Program-made: the position numbers and the translations under genes | In this document: positions 34,611 to 46,143 of the stretch, piece after piece | How positions within the stretch are numbered: the first letter of the stretch is position 1 | How the letters are laid out: every line of letters starts with the position of its first letter | Notes under the pieces: model-generated | The model's database searches: none | What the model saw: only the letters and a program-made list of their open reading frames with translations | Told to the model about the DNA's origin: nothing | NCBI GenBank assembly: GCA_037176885.1 | Contig: JAWWNJ010000011.1 | Span: 1,302,001-1,366,000 of the forward strand | Direction: 5' to 3' | Source of the DNA: Favolaschia claudopus | Taxonomy: Eukaryota > Basidiomycota > Agaricomycetes > Agaricales > Mycenaceae | DNA: 64,000 nucleotides

Positions 34611-35563
34611 CTAAAAGTTACAAGGTGTGATACCGCACTCATATTCAACTGCGGGACCACATTACAGGATAATGCATATAATTCTCTTTCAAAAAGTGAC
34701 ATAAAAATCTTGAACCTGCATTCACGACGAAACATCACGAATTTCGGCCTCTAAAAACCAGCAAATTTTTGTTCAAGTCCTGCGGCCGAGCTGCCGAGTC
34801 AATGACGTCACTTACAGCATTGCTCCACATCCGCAGCACACATATGCTGCGGCCGCTCACGACGCCTCTTGCCTCCCCCCACCATGACCTCCCTCCAAGT
34901 CACCATCGTAGAGCGCCGCCGCCGCCGTCACTCTCGCCAACACACTCTGCTGTAACGGACCACGCCTCCTTCCCTACGTCACCGCCCTCTAGGATCAATC
35001 CACACCGCCGTAACCGAGCTAGATCTCTATGCAGTGCGCAAGACTCTCAAAGGATTAAGGGGTGGCGAAGGATGAGCCGGGATGAAGTGGTTGGGCAGGG
35101 TATTATTGTGAGTGATACTACGAGAGTGCATTGCAGCTCATTCATGCGCTCTTTCCCTGTCGTAGAAATTTAGGTCTTTGATGACGACAGAGCATTCAGT
35201 GATCTGTCTAACCCGGTGAGTTGCTTCCCTTCTCTACCTCTTTTTCATTCTCCATAGTGTGTTTCCGAGCCACGCAAGCTGATCAAGTACGGCTGATCGC
35301 GACGGTGGCGAGATTTTGAAGGTCAGAGTATTATTATACTAGTAGTACTGCAACTGTATTGTCCAGTACTTGAAATATATCCTGTTTTATACCTCTTCCA
35401 TGGAGTTTGATAAGGAGTAAGGTGTCGGAAATTAATAGCTGGCTAGCTTGGTGGTACTTCCGGACGAATCATTGCGAAGATCATGACAAAATGTCATGAA
35501 AAAACGTTAGGAACGGGCCCACAGTCGTTAGGAATTTCAGGACCCCGGATCATAACGTTTCTA

Positions 35564-35764
35564 TGACGTTCCGAATGTCGCATAAATCAAACGCAATAAA
35601 AACTTTTGAGGTGCAAAAAAAAAACTTTTGAAAGTGCTTGGATAAGCTTCATATTGCAGGATCTCAAGGGAGGGGTATGTAGGAGGTCCCTCCTTGCTGG
35701 AATCGACCCAATTCGCAACGCAATATGTTCATCGGGGCGGGGGACCCGATCTGATCAATGATCA
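35564..35764 (+). repeat. Left arm of the 201-bp inverted repeat
   Basis: Starts TGACGTTCCGAATGTCGCAT and runs to GATCAATGATCAT at the spacer. Its partner is 36315-36515 in the opposite orientation. Confidence 0.85.
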
Positions 35765-36314
35765 TCATGGCACCGCTTCGGATTTACCGGAACTGTGTCC
35801 GCATCACCTTGAGTGCAACATGGTTTCTTTGTTGTATTGGCTGGAACCTTGGCTCTTGCTGGCTCTTATTGCCTCTGCTTACACCTTGTGTTCTGCAGGT
35901 AAATTTTGCTCAAGTTGAGTCACAAAAAATCCCGAGATGATTAGCATCACTGCAGTTGGCACGGCACGAGGTCTGTGACATAACGCGACAAAAATCGTCC
36001 ACCGTGGACAAACTTCGTGACATGTTCCACAAAATGAGAGTGTTTAGATGTAGGTATAAGGCTTACACACAAGGTAGCGCGGTAGCGCAAGGTACCAGCT
36101 AGACCGGGACTAATACCAGCAGATGAAATGCTAAATATAGAGGAAAGTGCGAAATTTTGCTAAACCACCCAGAAAGTGGAGCTGAAGGGGAAACTGCCTA
36201 TGTTTACCTGTAGCATGATGTAGCCTCAATCTCAAGCAGCTTGCAATGCCTGTAAAATGAGTTCAACACGAGCGCTGGTGAGTAGGCCCGTTAAATCCGA
36301 ATTGATGCCACAAT

Positions 36315-36515
36315 CGATCAATGATAAGATCGGGTCCCCCGCCCCGATGAACATATTGCGCTGCGAATTGGGTCGATTCCAGCAAGGAGGGACCTCCTAC
36401 ATACCCCTCCCTTGAGATCCTGCAATATGAAACTTATCCAAGCACTTTCAAAAGTTTTTTTTTTGCACCTCAAAAGTTTTTATTGCGTTTGATTTATGCG
36501 ACATTCGGAACGTCA
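36315..36515 (-). repeat. Right arm of the 201-bp inverted repeat
   Basis: On the minus strand it starts TGACGTTCCGAATGTCGCAT, the same as the left arm. Differences are single bases, for example AAGTTTCATATT versus AAGCTTCATATT. Confidence 0.85.
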
Positions 36516-36864
36516 TACGTTTCGTCATGAAATCCGAAAAAAGATCATGAAATTCAACACAAATGACGACGAAATACCTAACACAAGGTCCTGAACAACA
36601 TCATGAATTTCAAAACCTTCCCTCTGCACAGTGTTTGGCCGAATTTGGATTGCATCGGCGCACCGGTCCGGCGAGCTACGACAGAACTCAGAGCGGGGGG
36701 TTCGGTTGGTAAGTTACATCTTCTACACTCATATACATGTATTTCGTGAGGATTAGTTAGTACAGCATTATAAGCTTGGGGGTTGATCTACATATACTGT
36801 ACACAAGTCGTGCCTTCCTTCCAGAATTAGTACTGGGCTCCAGAAACCTCAAATACATAGATCC

Positions 36865-38275
36865 TCAAACAGATCTCCCAAGTGATCGCCGTACAAGATC
36901 GACGATTATGCGAGTAGGACTTATTAGTGGGGGTATGACCATCGCACCACCAAGACCCCGAACGTGCCAGGCATTTGCTAGCGGGGAGGAACGAACTATC
37001 AGCATCGCGAGAGAGAGAAAGCGAGAAAGAAACTCACTCATAGGTTGCGCACAGATGAACATGACAAAATAGACCCACAACCTTCCAATAGTTCCTCCCA
37101 CCCTCTTCCCCGTAACCTGCCGCCACACCCGTTCACCAATAAGCAGCAGGCCCTGCGACGCGAAAAAGACCGTCACGGTATGATCAAGACCGCGGCCTAA
37201 AGTATATATCGAGCACTCGTGGAACAATCCGCTCGCGACGAACGTCCCGAGCAACATACCGAGGTCGCCCGCGAGCCATCGCCCGGGATACCCGCCGAAA
37301 ACAAGGAACGTATTGCGCAGGAGCTGGTGCCAGCTCTGCGCCCAAAGCATATGCATGCTCGTTGCACTCCACGGATGATCCGTGACAGGCGGCCACGACG
37401 AAGGAAGGCTATCGAGCAGCCCGACAGCAATAAGCGTGAACAAATCGTACACCATGCCGAAGCCCGCGAGGAGCGCTGTGCCCGTGAACATGTGAATTGT
37501 CGTTGAGACGGGGTATCGCAAGATCGGATGGAGGGTGGGGTAGAACATGGTGCCGCCGGTGGGGAGGCCGACGCCAGGGAATAGTTTGAGCAGGGATTCG
37601 AAGAAGTCGAGGAGGAGGAAGTTTTGAATGAAGGAGATGAGGGTGGCGCGGAGGAAGGCGCGGCGTTCAAGTGGGCGGTTGGGGGCGGGGATGTATGTCC
37701 CTTGGGCGAATTTCCAGCGGAGGCCGCGCATCGTGTGTATTAGTTCGAACGCGTCGTATAGCCAGGAAGGAATGAAGTGGACTACGGCTTGCGTTTCTGA
37801 GAATTCCGTGGGCTCGGCGTGTCCATTGGTAGATGGTACAGAGCCATTAGAAATGGGTGGGGAGCCTTTGATAGGTTCTTTGCCTTTCGAAAGGCCCGGT
37901 TCGCGTTCACCGATCTTGAGCATACCCTCCTTGGTAAACGTGTATTCTAAGGATTTGGCAAGCACGACCTCGGCCAGTAGTGCTATTGCCCAGTTATATA
38001 CATTGAGCTCTAAGCCGAGAATGGTCAGAAGACGGAGGAAATGAGAGGCACACAACTTACCTGGTATTGTCCATCGAAAGCGGAATCCTGCAGTCAACGT
38101 CGCGATGATGACAGTGGGCAGGAAGAGAAGTCGGATTAAGTAGGTCCCTGGTCGCCGGGCGAGATATGCGAGAAATACAAAGGGTACAAAGCATGAAAGC
38201 AGCACTGGAGCGTTGGAGAAAGTGAGTGGTATGCGACTATGAGGTTTGGGGATGACGGCGTGGAATGCACGCGTT
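36865..38275 (-). CDS. Wax-synthase-like (MBOAT_2) membrane O-acyltransferase, 5' end unresolved
   Basis: Likely transfers acyl groups from acyl-CoA to an alcohol at the ER membrane; the substrate is unknown. Several hydrophobic segments are visible (LLSCFVPFVFLAYLA, LLFLPTVIIATLTAGF, YDLFTLIAVGLLDSL, LWVYFVMFICAQP). The family signature is complete: HPWSATSMHMLWAQSWHQLL with the WHQ core, FGGYPGRW, and the putative catalytic His in VASGLFHECSIY. Introns at 38010-38060 and 36978-37037 restore the frame (WTIPELNVYNW; QPMTNAWHVRGLGG). No ATG opens the frame upstream: coding sense reaches GSTRAFHAVIPKPHSRIPL near 38275 behind a CCATAG acceptor, so a first exon, probably beyond 38290, is missing from this model. 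Confidence 0.8.
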
Positions 38276-38900
38276 GAGCCTATGGATATCCTGTGTGGAT
38301 GTTAGAACGACGTGGGGGCTGCCATATGGATAGATCTACTCTTGCCAAAGAGTGTGTTTCATGGAGGAAAGAGACAGCACGCGTCGGCGAGGTGGAGGCG
38401 GACCATGTAAATACGCGGTAATCCGATGACACACTCCCCCAACCGTCACTTCGCCGCGGCCTGCCCGAAATTGACCGATGCCGGCTCTTGCTCAACGCAG
38501 TCATCTGGGGGCTCGTAACCCGACCTTTTAGGCTTTTACTACGCCGCGCATACATCTTATCCGAGCAACGACGCATCGTAAATTTGTTATTTCGTCGGGC
38601 TGCTAAACAAGCTCTTGGCACAGTCCGTCATGGTGTTTGCGCAAGCCGCCACTCCTCTGACCAGTTCAAGTCTCTCCAATTCAACAGGAAACCCCAGCTC
38701 TTGCTCTGACTTTCCGAGCTCTGTAGCGACCCCGAAAATCTGCAAACTGGACGCCTCCTCGCACTTTGATCCACTCGTTAAGCCTTCCGCCAATCATTTG
38801 TACTGTCGCATCGACTTTTTCTCCTCTGGAAATTAGCCTTATCAGCTCTGGTACTCAACTCGCCAATCAACCGTGTACAAAATTCAGACGCTTCTCTCTA

Positions 38901-40220
38901 ATGCCGCTACAATATCCGGACTTTCCTGACCTCAATGACTCCAATGGCCGCCCTCTCCCCTCATTGGACGACATACAACTCGACCCTGACGGACGCAGAG
39001 TTTGGCCGCTTTTGCTTTCTGCGGAACAAGCAATTCTCAGGAGTCAACGTCGACCCACAGCAGAGAGTCGGAACACGCTCGTTGCCATTCGAGTCGTCGG
39101 TTGGATGCTCATCGACTTTCGCACCTACGGCATGAGTGCTGCGTACGTTGGTCTGCGGGATGCCGCAGTCAAATGTTTGAATGTGGACGTGCAACTTGAA
39201 CCGGGCCACCCATCAGAGGTCGCTAAACAATACCAGAAGGTCATTGAACTTGGGCTGCTAATCCGGAATTTCTTGACGCGGGGTTGTACGTGTGCATTGC
39301 TTACCCTCGCAGTGGGAGGAATCATATTTCAACATAGTTCGTTCGGTGACCGATCCCACACTGGAGTCAACGTCGGACTCGGATGTCTCTCGACCGTCAT
39401 TTGAGCAGCGTCAGGCGGACTTCCTCACACGCCTGAAAGATGAGAAAGGCAGTCAGGGGAGAACATACGCAGAGGCGAAAGCTGACGTATGTCAGAGCTC
39501 CCTCTCTGATCACGATTTCTGACACAACGTTCAATATCCTTATACTCAGGCTCTTTTTCGCGACGGATATCGCTGTGTTGTTACAGGTCGTTATGATCAG
39601 TATTCCTATCAGACCATTCGTGAAGTGAAGGCGGAAGTAAACTCAAAGTCGGCATACATTGTCGACACTCAACTAGCTCATATATTCACTGGTACAGCGC
39701 AAAATGCAAGTTCCAATCACTGCGCTTTATTGCTTCAACTCACTAAACGACCGGATTTTCAAAACTAGGAATACGCATCAGAAGCCCTTAGCTTGCTCAA
39801 GATGTTTGGTATGGACTCATTGGCCGAAAAGCTTCTGTGGTCCCAAGCAATGTTCAACATAATGACCCTCCACCCCTCTATCCACTGGGACTGGGATGAT
39901 CTCATGTTCTGGTTCGAGCCAGTCCCCGGACAGGTGAGTAAATGCCCCAAACCTTTCAATCATTTAAATGATTCTGAGCCCCTGATCAACTACAGGAACA
40001 CACTTACAAGCTTATACCAAGAGATCCTAACAGTTGGCTGCGCTCTGAGCCCCAAAGGCCACAACAAGTTACATTCCGCGTCGATCCTAGAGCAGCCCAG
40101 TATTGCGAAGATAACCAGATAGACCCGAAAGAGATTGAGCTACCACACCCGAGCTTGCTGGCGTTGCGGGCTGCATGCACGCGCGTTGCCAACATGTCCG
40201 GTGTGGTGTTTGTGCAGTAG
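38901..40220 (+). CDS. HNH_2-type nuclease domain protein with one GC-AG intron, 359 aa
   Basis: ATG at 38901 (MPLQYPDFPDLNDSNGRPL); exons 38901-39285, 39338-39486, 39550-39705, 39769-39933 and 39996-40220 give 359 codons plus stop. The N-terminal 200 residues are helical (EVAKQYQKVIELGLLIRNFL). The nuclease module follows: ALFRDGYRCVVTGRYD, AHIF with the first His, then NIMTLHPSIHWDWDDLMFWF with the Asn and His of the HNH triad. The end is LALRAACTRVANMSGVVFVQ. The third intron starts with GCAAGT rather than GT; only this border keeps the HNH module open. Such HNH_2 proteins are numerous in mushrooms and their targets are not known. Confidence 0.83.
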
Positions 40221-42125
40221 CTTTTATATCATGTACTGTGCTATCCATTGTCGCTCCATCCTTAGTCTTTCTGTGTTTTGCCTGAGGGATGGTGTTGCGC
40301 ACTCGAAAGCTCAGCATAACATCGATTTGCAGTGACGTACAACACATTCAATCAACGTGTCAGTTGAAGCTACTATGTTGCACTACAGTGGTAGGGGAGC
40401 CTAGGGAAAGCTGTTTCCAGGTTCGTCGAAGCTCAAGTTGGTCCGGGAATCGACTTTGAGGTGATAGAGCATAAATCCCAAGCATTTTTTCTTCAGCGAA
40501 GCCACCGAAAGTATCAATCCAATTGCACTCCGACGATACCGAGCAGAAGTATTTTACCGCAGAATGACGAGGGTCCGACGCGCCTGAACGTCCTCAACCG
40601 CTTTTCAGGGGATGTGATTTGACTTCGTGGGGTGCGGAGCAATGTGGACGCTGACAATGGGACGAGGAGGGAGATAGAGGAGGAGGAATATCGGCGTGCT
40701 TTTGGAGAGTTTTGGGGGCGGAGGAAGGTATGAATTTATTTGGTGCCGGGGGAAGGGACGGGGACACTTGCTTCGTAGAGGGTGTTGGTGCCGAAGGGTG
40801 AGGAGAGTAAGTATACGGATATGAGCAGAAAGCCTTCGAGATCGAATTTTGACAACAGAGTGCATTGCTTGACTTAAGCTTGTCTTTGACTGTAATTTTG
40901 AGTATGGATTTGGCCATCTTCAAATGAACTTTGAGCCCTGTTGGAGATACCTGCAGCAGCTATGTGATTTGAGAGGCAGAGACGCAACTCGGATGGGTCC
41001 AATATGCCGGTATAGTTGTGGTAGGTTGCGGTGTACTACAGAGTCGCCGCGCGGCATGGTAGACGAATGCGTCTAAATCAATGCGCAGTCGTCGTCGGAG
41101 ACTTGCCGAGAGAAGTTGCTTCCGTTCGTATGGACGAAGATGGAAAAGCATCCCGAGTGTGCTCTGTTATACTTGGCATGCCGCAAGATATGTTGAAATT
41201 CGCTTGGTAGATTCCCCGAGTGTTGACAAACTTGAAAAACTTGGAGGGCGAATTTGACTGATAGCTTTTCCGGGTGTTGATGAACTTGAAGAGCTTGGAG
41301 GGTAAGATTGACTGAAGTTTATTGACGAAGTAGAACCGGCGAGAAGTCGAGTTGATAGAGGTCGAGTTGGGGCCGAGTTGAAAACATGCGGCAGAGATAA
41401 ACGCGTGGAAAGGTGAAACCGCCGGATCGACGGAGAAAAACTGTGAGAGCGGACCGTAGGTGTAGTCCGCGTGTGAATGGGTCGGTCCCGAGCGATCCGT
41501 GGCATCGTATAAGATTGTTCACGATGTATAGAGTCCGTGTCTGGGTCGGAGTGTTACAGCGTACCGTGCCTTTGGGCGACGGGCGTGGGTGGAAGGGTGG
41601 AGAGGATGCATGGCACGTTTGAGTGGATGCCGGCAGGTTAAGAGGAAGATAGGATTTAGAACACGAGTTACACGACGGTGACGGAGAATTGCAGGGATAT
41701 GGTACAATTGGAGTCCGGGCTAGAAGGGGGCGTATGTAATTGGGCGAGGTGTGAGGAGATACAGCGTGGAGGGCGGTGTGTGGGCCAGAAAGAAATTGAA
41801 ATGGGAAGAAAAGTGTTGGGTGTCAGAGAGTAACGGAGACTCGGGCAAGGAGCCGAATATCGGGTGGGGGTGTGGACTGGTGAAAAACAGAGTAGAAAGG
41901 CCGCAAACGACGGTAGATATCGCTGGAGGGTGTGTAGGGTGTTGAGTTCAACTTGAGGATCGAGCGCCAAGAGTGCGGTAAGTAACGACGCAAGTGGCGG
42001 TGAGGGGAAGAAACGGGTATCGATCAGACAGACGCTATGATGTAATAATGTGCTCTTAATATTTCGCTTGGCTTCCCAGTGAACCTGCCTTTTTCTCTTC
42101 CACGTTCATCGTCGTTGTTTCTTCA
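40221..42125. other. Intergenic, about 1.9 kb, with a tandem pair
   Basis: No supported gene. Minus-strand frames at 40594-40917 (MAKSILKITVKDKLKSS start) and 41167-41505 (Arg/Ser-rich, RRFHLSTRLSLPHV) are open but lack family resemblance or splice partners. A 46-bp tandem pair lies at 41216-41315. Confidence 0.4.
41216..41315 (+). repeat. Tandem pair of a 46-bp unit
   Basis: Units at 41216-41261 and 41270-41315 share CCG-x-GTGTTGA, ACTTGAA, CTTGGAGGG and GATT/AATTTGACTGA in order, separated by 8 nt. Confidence 0.65.
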
Positions 42126-44771
42126 ATGCTACACCCAGCGTCGACCACACCCTCGCCGCCGCGACGGCAGACGCCCTCCGACGTGTTCCGGCCCCGCCTC
42201 CCGCTCGATCCGTTTGGGCCTGCAGAAACACCAGGCACACATGCCGTGACTGACGACATTGACCCCGACGCGCCCTGGCTCGCCCACGACCTCCCCGTCC
42301 TCGCAAACTCTTTCTCCAAATACCCCGCAGTCATCCTCGTCCTCGGCGCACCCACTCCACACGTGCTGTCTCCCCTCCTCCGCTCACCCACCTTCGCCCA
42401 TTCTCTCATTCTCCTCGTAACACATTCACCACCTCCACTCTCCGCCCTGATCAATGCTATTGGCCGCCCAGCCTACTCAACTGGCGCACACCCCGCCCTC
42501 CGCATTCTCCGCCTTCGAGCACCGCTCGTACCTGGTGCACCCACTTTCGCCCTCTCACTCGTCTCCATTCTAGACGCTGCAGCCGCCGTCGCACGCTCTT
42601 GGCGTGCATCTGCTGTGGTCGACGCACCAATTCTCCAACTCGCTCAGAACCCGGCCGATGACGACCCCGCCTTCTCGGTTCCTCAGCCCCTAACGAGTGA
42701 CTTACTTCCAACACCCGTACTAACGCCAAACCAAAGCTCTAGTAGTAACGGCAGCGGTCTAGGGCCCGCTCGCCGTCGCTCGCGTCTCGGCCCTCCCGAA
42801 CCACGTCCACCGTCTGTTTCCCTATCCGCCAAACGCGCTTCATCTTCTTCGCTTGCTTTATCCTTCAAATCCAACACAAGAAGCAGAAGAGGTAGTGTCT
42901 CCTCGGCTTTCAGTACAGGGAGTACAAAGAAATTACGCGAAGTACATGATAACAGTCGCCCGTTCGACGCCCTCGTCTCTTTTCTGCCTGCTGCCCAACA
43001 AGAAAAAGCCATACTCAAACAGGTGGTCCTCGTCAGCACCCTTGCTGGAGGCTTCTTGTCCGGCCCGGCGTACTTCGGGTGCGTTTTTTTCTCTGTTTTA
43101 TTCTGAATTGGGGTCCTATTTTTGAGCCATACCTGGGTCTGCTCCGCACGCTCTTTGAATCGCGAACAATTTCCGTTTACGGCTACTTTTCCCCTTTTGA
43201 GGTTTTTATTTTTTCAATCACGACTGATTGTCCCAAACAGCTCGCGAAGCTCAACCTATTCCACCTACAACTTTAACAACTCCTCCAACGACGGATACGA
43301 CCCTTATTCGCGTCCAGGATCAGGCGCATCCACGCCCCACTCGTATTCCGAGCAGAGCGGAGCCCATTTCGACTGGAGCTCGGCCCCCGGTTCCCCTACC
43401 GCGCAGACGCACGGGTTTAGTAGCCGCCCCGGGACGCCGGGCAGCATCAACTCGAATTCGGCTGGCAAGCGGCGGTTTTCGATTTTTGGCGGTGGGAATG
43501 CCACCAGTAAAAGTCGGTCGCAGCCAGCGAGTTTACGGGGCGTCGATAACGGCGACGGAAATGATAACACGATAAGGAGGAGGCTGAGAGTTAGAGCGCA
43601 TATCGTGCATGTGCTGCCGGCGAGTTATCGGAGCCCGCGGTTGGTGGGGGCGCTGTCGGCGTTTTTGGGGTCCATTGGTGCAGGCGGGGAGGGGGGGAAG
43701 GCGAAGGCGTATGTGATGGGGGAGAGGGCGTTTGGGGAGGTGGAGAGTTTGCTTGTGGGGGCGTTGGAGGGGGAGGCAGGCAAGGGGAAAGCGAACGGGA
43801 GGGGGGCGTGGGTTGCGGGGGTGGTGCGTGGTAAGGAGGATGAGCAGGATGGGTTTGGGTTTGGGTTTGATAAAGATAAGGAAGGGGAGGGGGATGAGGA
43901 GGTGAGGGAGGGGTGGCAGGGTGGGTTGCCGACGCCGCCGGAGAGTCGGAGTGGGAGTGGGGAGGGGGATGAGGGCGAGGGGGGGTTGGGGGCTCAAGCG
44001 CAAGTACAAGCGTCGTCGTCTTCATCATCATCGCAGACACAGACGCCGCGGCCACCGTCAACGCAGTTACAGCATAGGCGGACGACGAGCTCGACTTCCT
44101 CGGGACATGGACATGCGAAGACGAATGTGTCTGGGCAGGGTCATGCGAGGATGCCGTCAAAATCGATGTCGGCTTCTGGGAATGGGCATGGACCACTGCA
44201 AACACAAACCTCACCACCACCAGCGCAACATCAGACGCACGCGAGGATGCTTTCGACGTCGGCGCCAAGTCCTGGTGTTGTTGCCCCGCCGCAGCAGCAG
44301 CAGAGGGTCCCCGCGAAGTTGAGGAGGAATAGTCAGAGTTATGGGGGCCATTTGCAGCAGCAGCAGGAGAGGGTGCAGAGACGGGCGAGTGTGACGCCTT
44401 CGAGTGGGTCGCAACGGAGGAGGGTGGATAGTGCGCCTGTGGGTGGTGAAGTTGGCGATGCACATGCGCAGACGTATGTGAATGGGAATGCGAGTGAGAA
44501 GGAGAATGAGAATGGGAAAGAGAGGGAGAAGGAGAAGGATAAGGGGAAAACGTGGGGGAGGAGGAGTAAGATGTTTTTTGGGGGGAAGGGGGTGGGGGAT
44601 GCGCCAGGGGAGGAGGAGAGTAAGGTTTATGCGGCGAAGAAGGGGAAGGAGGTTGGGAGGAGTAGTCCTGATCTGAGGGAGTTGCCGGGTGGGGGTGGGG
44701 TCGTGCCTATTGTGCCGTCGGAGGGTGTGGGGAGGGAGAAGAAGAAGAGGTGGTGGGCTTTTTGGGGGTGA
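42126..44771 (+). CDS. Large low-complexity protein with two ordered blocks, 827 aa, unrecognised
   Basis: ATG at 42126 (MLHPASTTPSPPRRQTPSD). Exons 42126-43078 and 43241-44771 give 827 codons plus stop; the 162-nt intron joins SGPAYFG to SRSSTYS. The first ordered block (about 55-175) reads like an alpha/beta fold (YPAVILVLGAPTPHVLSPLL, ALRILRLRAPLVPG, LVSILDAAAAVARSW). The second (about 470-560) carries RRRLRVRAHIVHVLPASYRS and ALSAFLGSIG. Between and after them are Ser-, Gln-, Gly- and His-rich stretches, a Lys/Glu run and a C-terminal KKKRWWAFWG. No function is known to me. Long open frames on the other strand (43591-44463) are by-products of the G-rich third codon positions. Confidence 0.72.
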
Positions 44772-45553
44772 TTGGAAGAAGGGGGTTTGTTGCCTTCGAC
44801 GGGAAGTAGGTGGGTGATTCTTTTTTGTGGGTGACAAAATGCTGATGATGTTTTACAGGAGGAGAGGATCTCGGAAGACGAGTTGACGCGGCAGGCGCAA
44901 GACATTCTTTCACGCTCTCTGGTTAGACTTATTTATGACCAACGCGTCTGCGTCCCCCTTCTTCGACAGTACAACCCTTGCAGCACTTCCACCTACCTCG
45001 CCATCCGTCTGTTTACGACTTGACACGATACAGCATCTCTTTTCGCATCTCGCATATAGTTACATATCACTACACACCACACACGCACGCATGGAAGAGC
45101 AAGCGTTCATGGACTCGAACTCGCAAATGCACAATGGACCTTCGTATTACTACTACTAGCACTCATTTCATTTCTCTTTTTCTTTGACCATCCACGGTTC
45201 GAATACATCGTCGTTATCACTCATATCGCTTTCGCATATTTAATTATCTCATTCTACTCTACGGTACGAACCACTACGCAGCTGCGCACCAGTGCATTGT
45301 CTGCACGATAGGCTTGAATCATCAATCGCATGTGCAGGAGAAAATGCGAGAGTTCAAGCCGATGGTCGGAACTTTCCGGTTTTCGTGATGCGCCTCTTGC
45401 ACTTGAACGCGACTGATGTCCAACTCGTCTCTTGCTGTTCGCTGCTCAGTCGCCGCTCTGAATTCGCATAGATTTCAGAAGCCCCAGGGCTCAGATTGTA
45501 TAACACGCAAACTCTCCACGACGCGGGTTATCGAGCTTTATTCTTCGTTCGAC

Positions 45554-45964
45554 ATGGCTCAACGGGCTGCAGCCTGCAGTGCTACTGAAAACGGCCGCTT
45601 CAAACCGACTTCGGAAAACCAAGGCTCCATGGATAACGGTGAAGGTGAGTTGAGCGAACCATAGAAAATCCCAGTAGAAACATCAGGTCCAGCGCTGTTG
45701 GCTGTGATTGCACTCCCGTTGATTGCTGTTCAATTTACCCTCAAATCGACACCGTCCTCCGTATTTTTCAGCTATTCTCTTTTGGCTGTGCTCTGCGTCT
45801 CAACAATTGACCGTGTCGAACAAAACTTATTCACCCCGAGGCAACCCCGAGGCGTCGAGAGCACAGAGAGTATGCTCGAATCATTGATCCCACTCCCGAG
45901 TCCGTCAAAACAGGGCGAAGCGTATGCATTAAACAATGTTGAGCGCTACGCCCAGTCCTGCTAA
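45554..45964 (+). CDS. Small two-exon membrane protein, 122 aa
   Basis: ATG at 45554 (MAQRAAACSATENGRFKP); exons 45554-45644 and 45687-45964, with a GTGAGT..CAG intron of 42 nt, give 122 codons plus stop. An in-frame ATG at 45416 would add 46 residues. Residues 31-65 hold one or two hydrophobic stretches (PALLAVIALPLIAVQF; VFFSYSLLAVLCVS), followed by a soluble tail with TPRQPRGVESTESMLES. Likely an integral membrane protein; no family recognised. Confidence 0.5.
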
Positions 45965-46143
45965 TATGTCTACCCTCACTAGGGATCAACCTCATAAACA
46001 ATAGAATGCACGAAATACGGGAGCATCCGCAAGACAGGCTTCTGTGGACATGAAGAGAACGGCTTTCATCTGTGAGCTCGACTGGATTGCGGGAAAGTGG
46101 GTGGGACTGAAATCGGATAGTAGGCTTGAGCATTGTTGCATTC

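Larger units (their letters stand above)
35564..36515. mobile_element. Foldback/MITE-like element with 201-bp terminal inverted repeats
   Basis: Two arms, 35564-35764 and 36315-36515, are reverse complements with only a handful of mismatches over 201 bp, including an A-run (GGTGCAAAAAAAAAACTTTT) and GGGGCGGGGGACCCGAT. They enclose a unique 550-nt spacer with no transposase or other gene. The high identity of the arms suggests recent insertion or gene conversion between them. I could not identify a clear target-site duplication; weaker similarity continues outward (about 35545 and 36535). A non-autonomous DNA transposon or a foldback element fits best. Confidence 0.75.
33890..36864. other. Gene-poor block of about 3 kb with repeats
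   Basis: Contains no gene I can support. It holds a cluster of TCATGAAATTCAAG words (34500-34610), a small perfect-arm palindrome TCATGACAAAATGTCATGA (about 35481-35499), and the long inverted repeat at 35564-36515. Words similar to those at 34.5 kb return at 36530-36620. The frame at 34769-35173 is Pro/His/Ser-rich and has no family resemblance. Confidence 0.55.

Noticed and set aside
34772..34800. GTTCAAGTCC, reminiscent of a tRNA B box
   Set aside because: No matching A box, acceptor stem or anticodon arm around it.
34769..35173. 134-codon plus-strand frame, Pro/His/Ser-rich
   Set aside because: No family resemblance, composition follows local C-rich DNA, and it lies in a repeat-bearing gene-poor block.
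35694..35918. 74-codon frame with a hydrophobic stretch inside the foldback element
   Set aside because: It starts within one inverted arm and has no homolog known to me; the hydrophobic stretch is short and probably due to chance.
38615..38836. Plus-strand frame beginning MAQSVMVFAQAATPLTSSS
   Set aside because: It overlaps an equally open minus-strand frame and lies in the short spacer before the HNH gene; neither has support.
41167..41505. Minus-strand frame with an Arg/Ser-rich start resembling a mitochondrial presequence
   Set aside because: The repetitive Ser/Pro part comes from the 46-bp tandem pair, and nothing follows that could be a mature protein.
43591..44463. 290-codon open frame on the minus strand, Pro/Ser/His-rich
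   Set aside because: It is the mirror of the G-rich coding strand of the 827-aa gene; the plus frame has a consistent intron and ordered blocks, the minus frame has neither.
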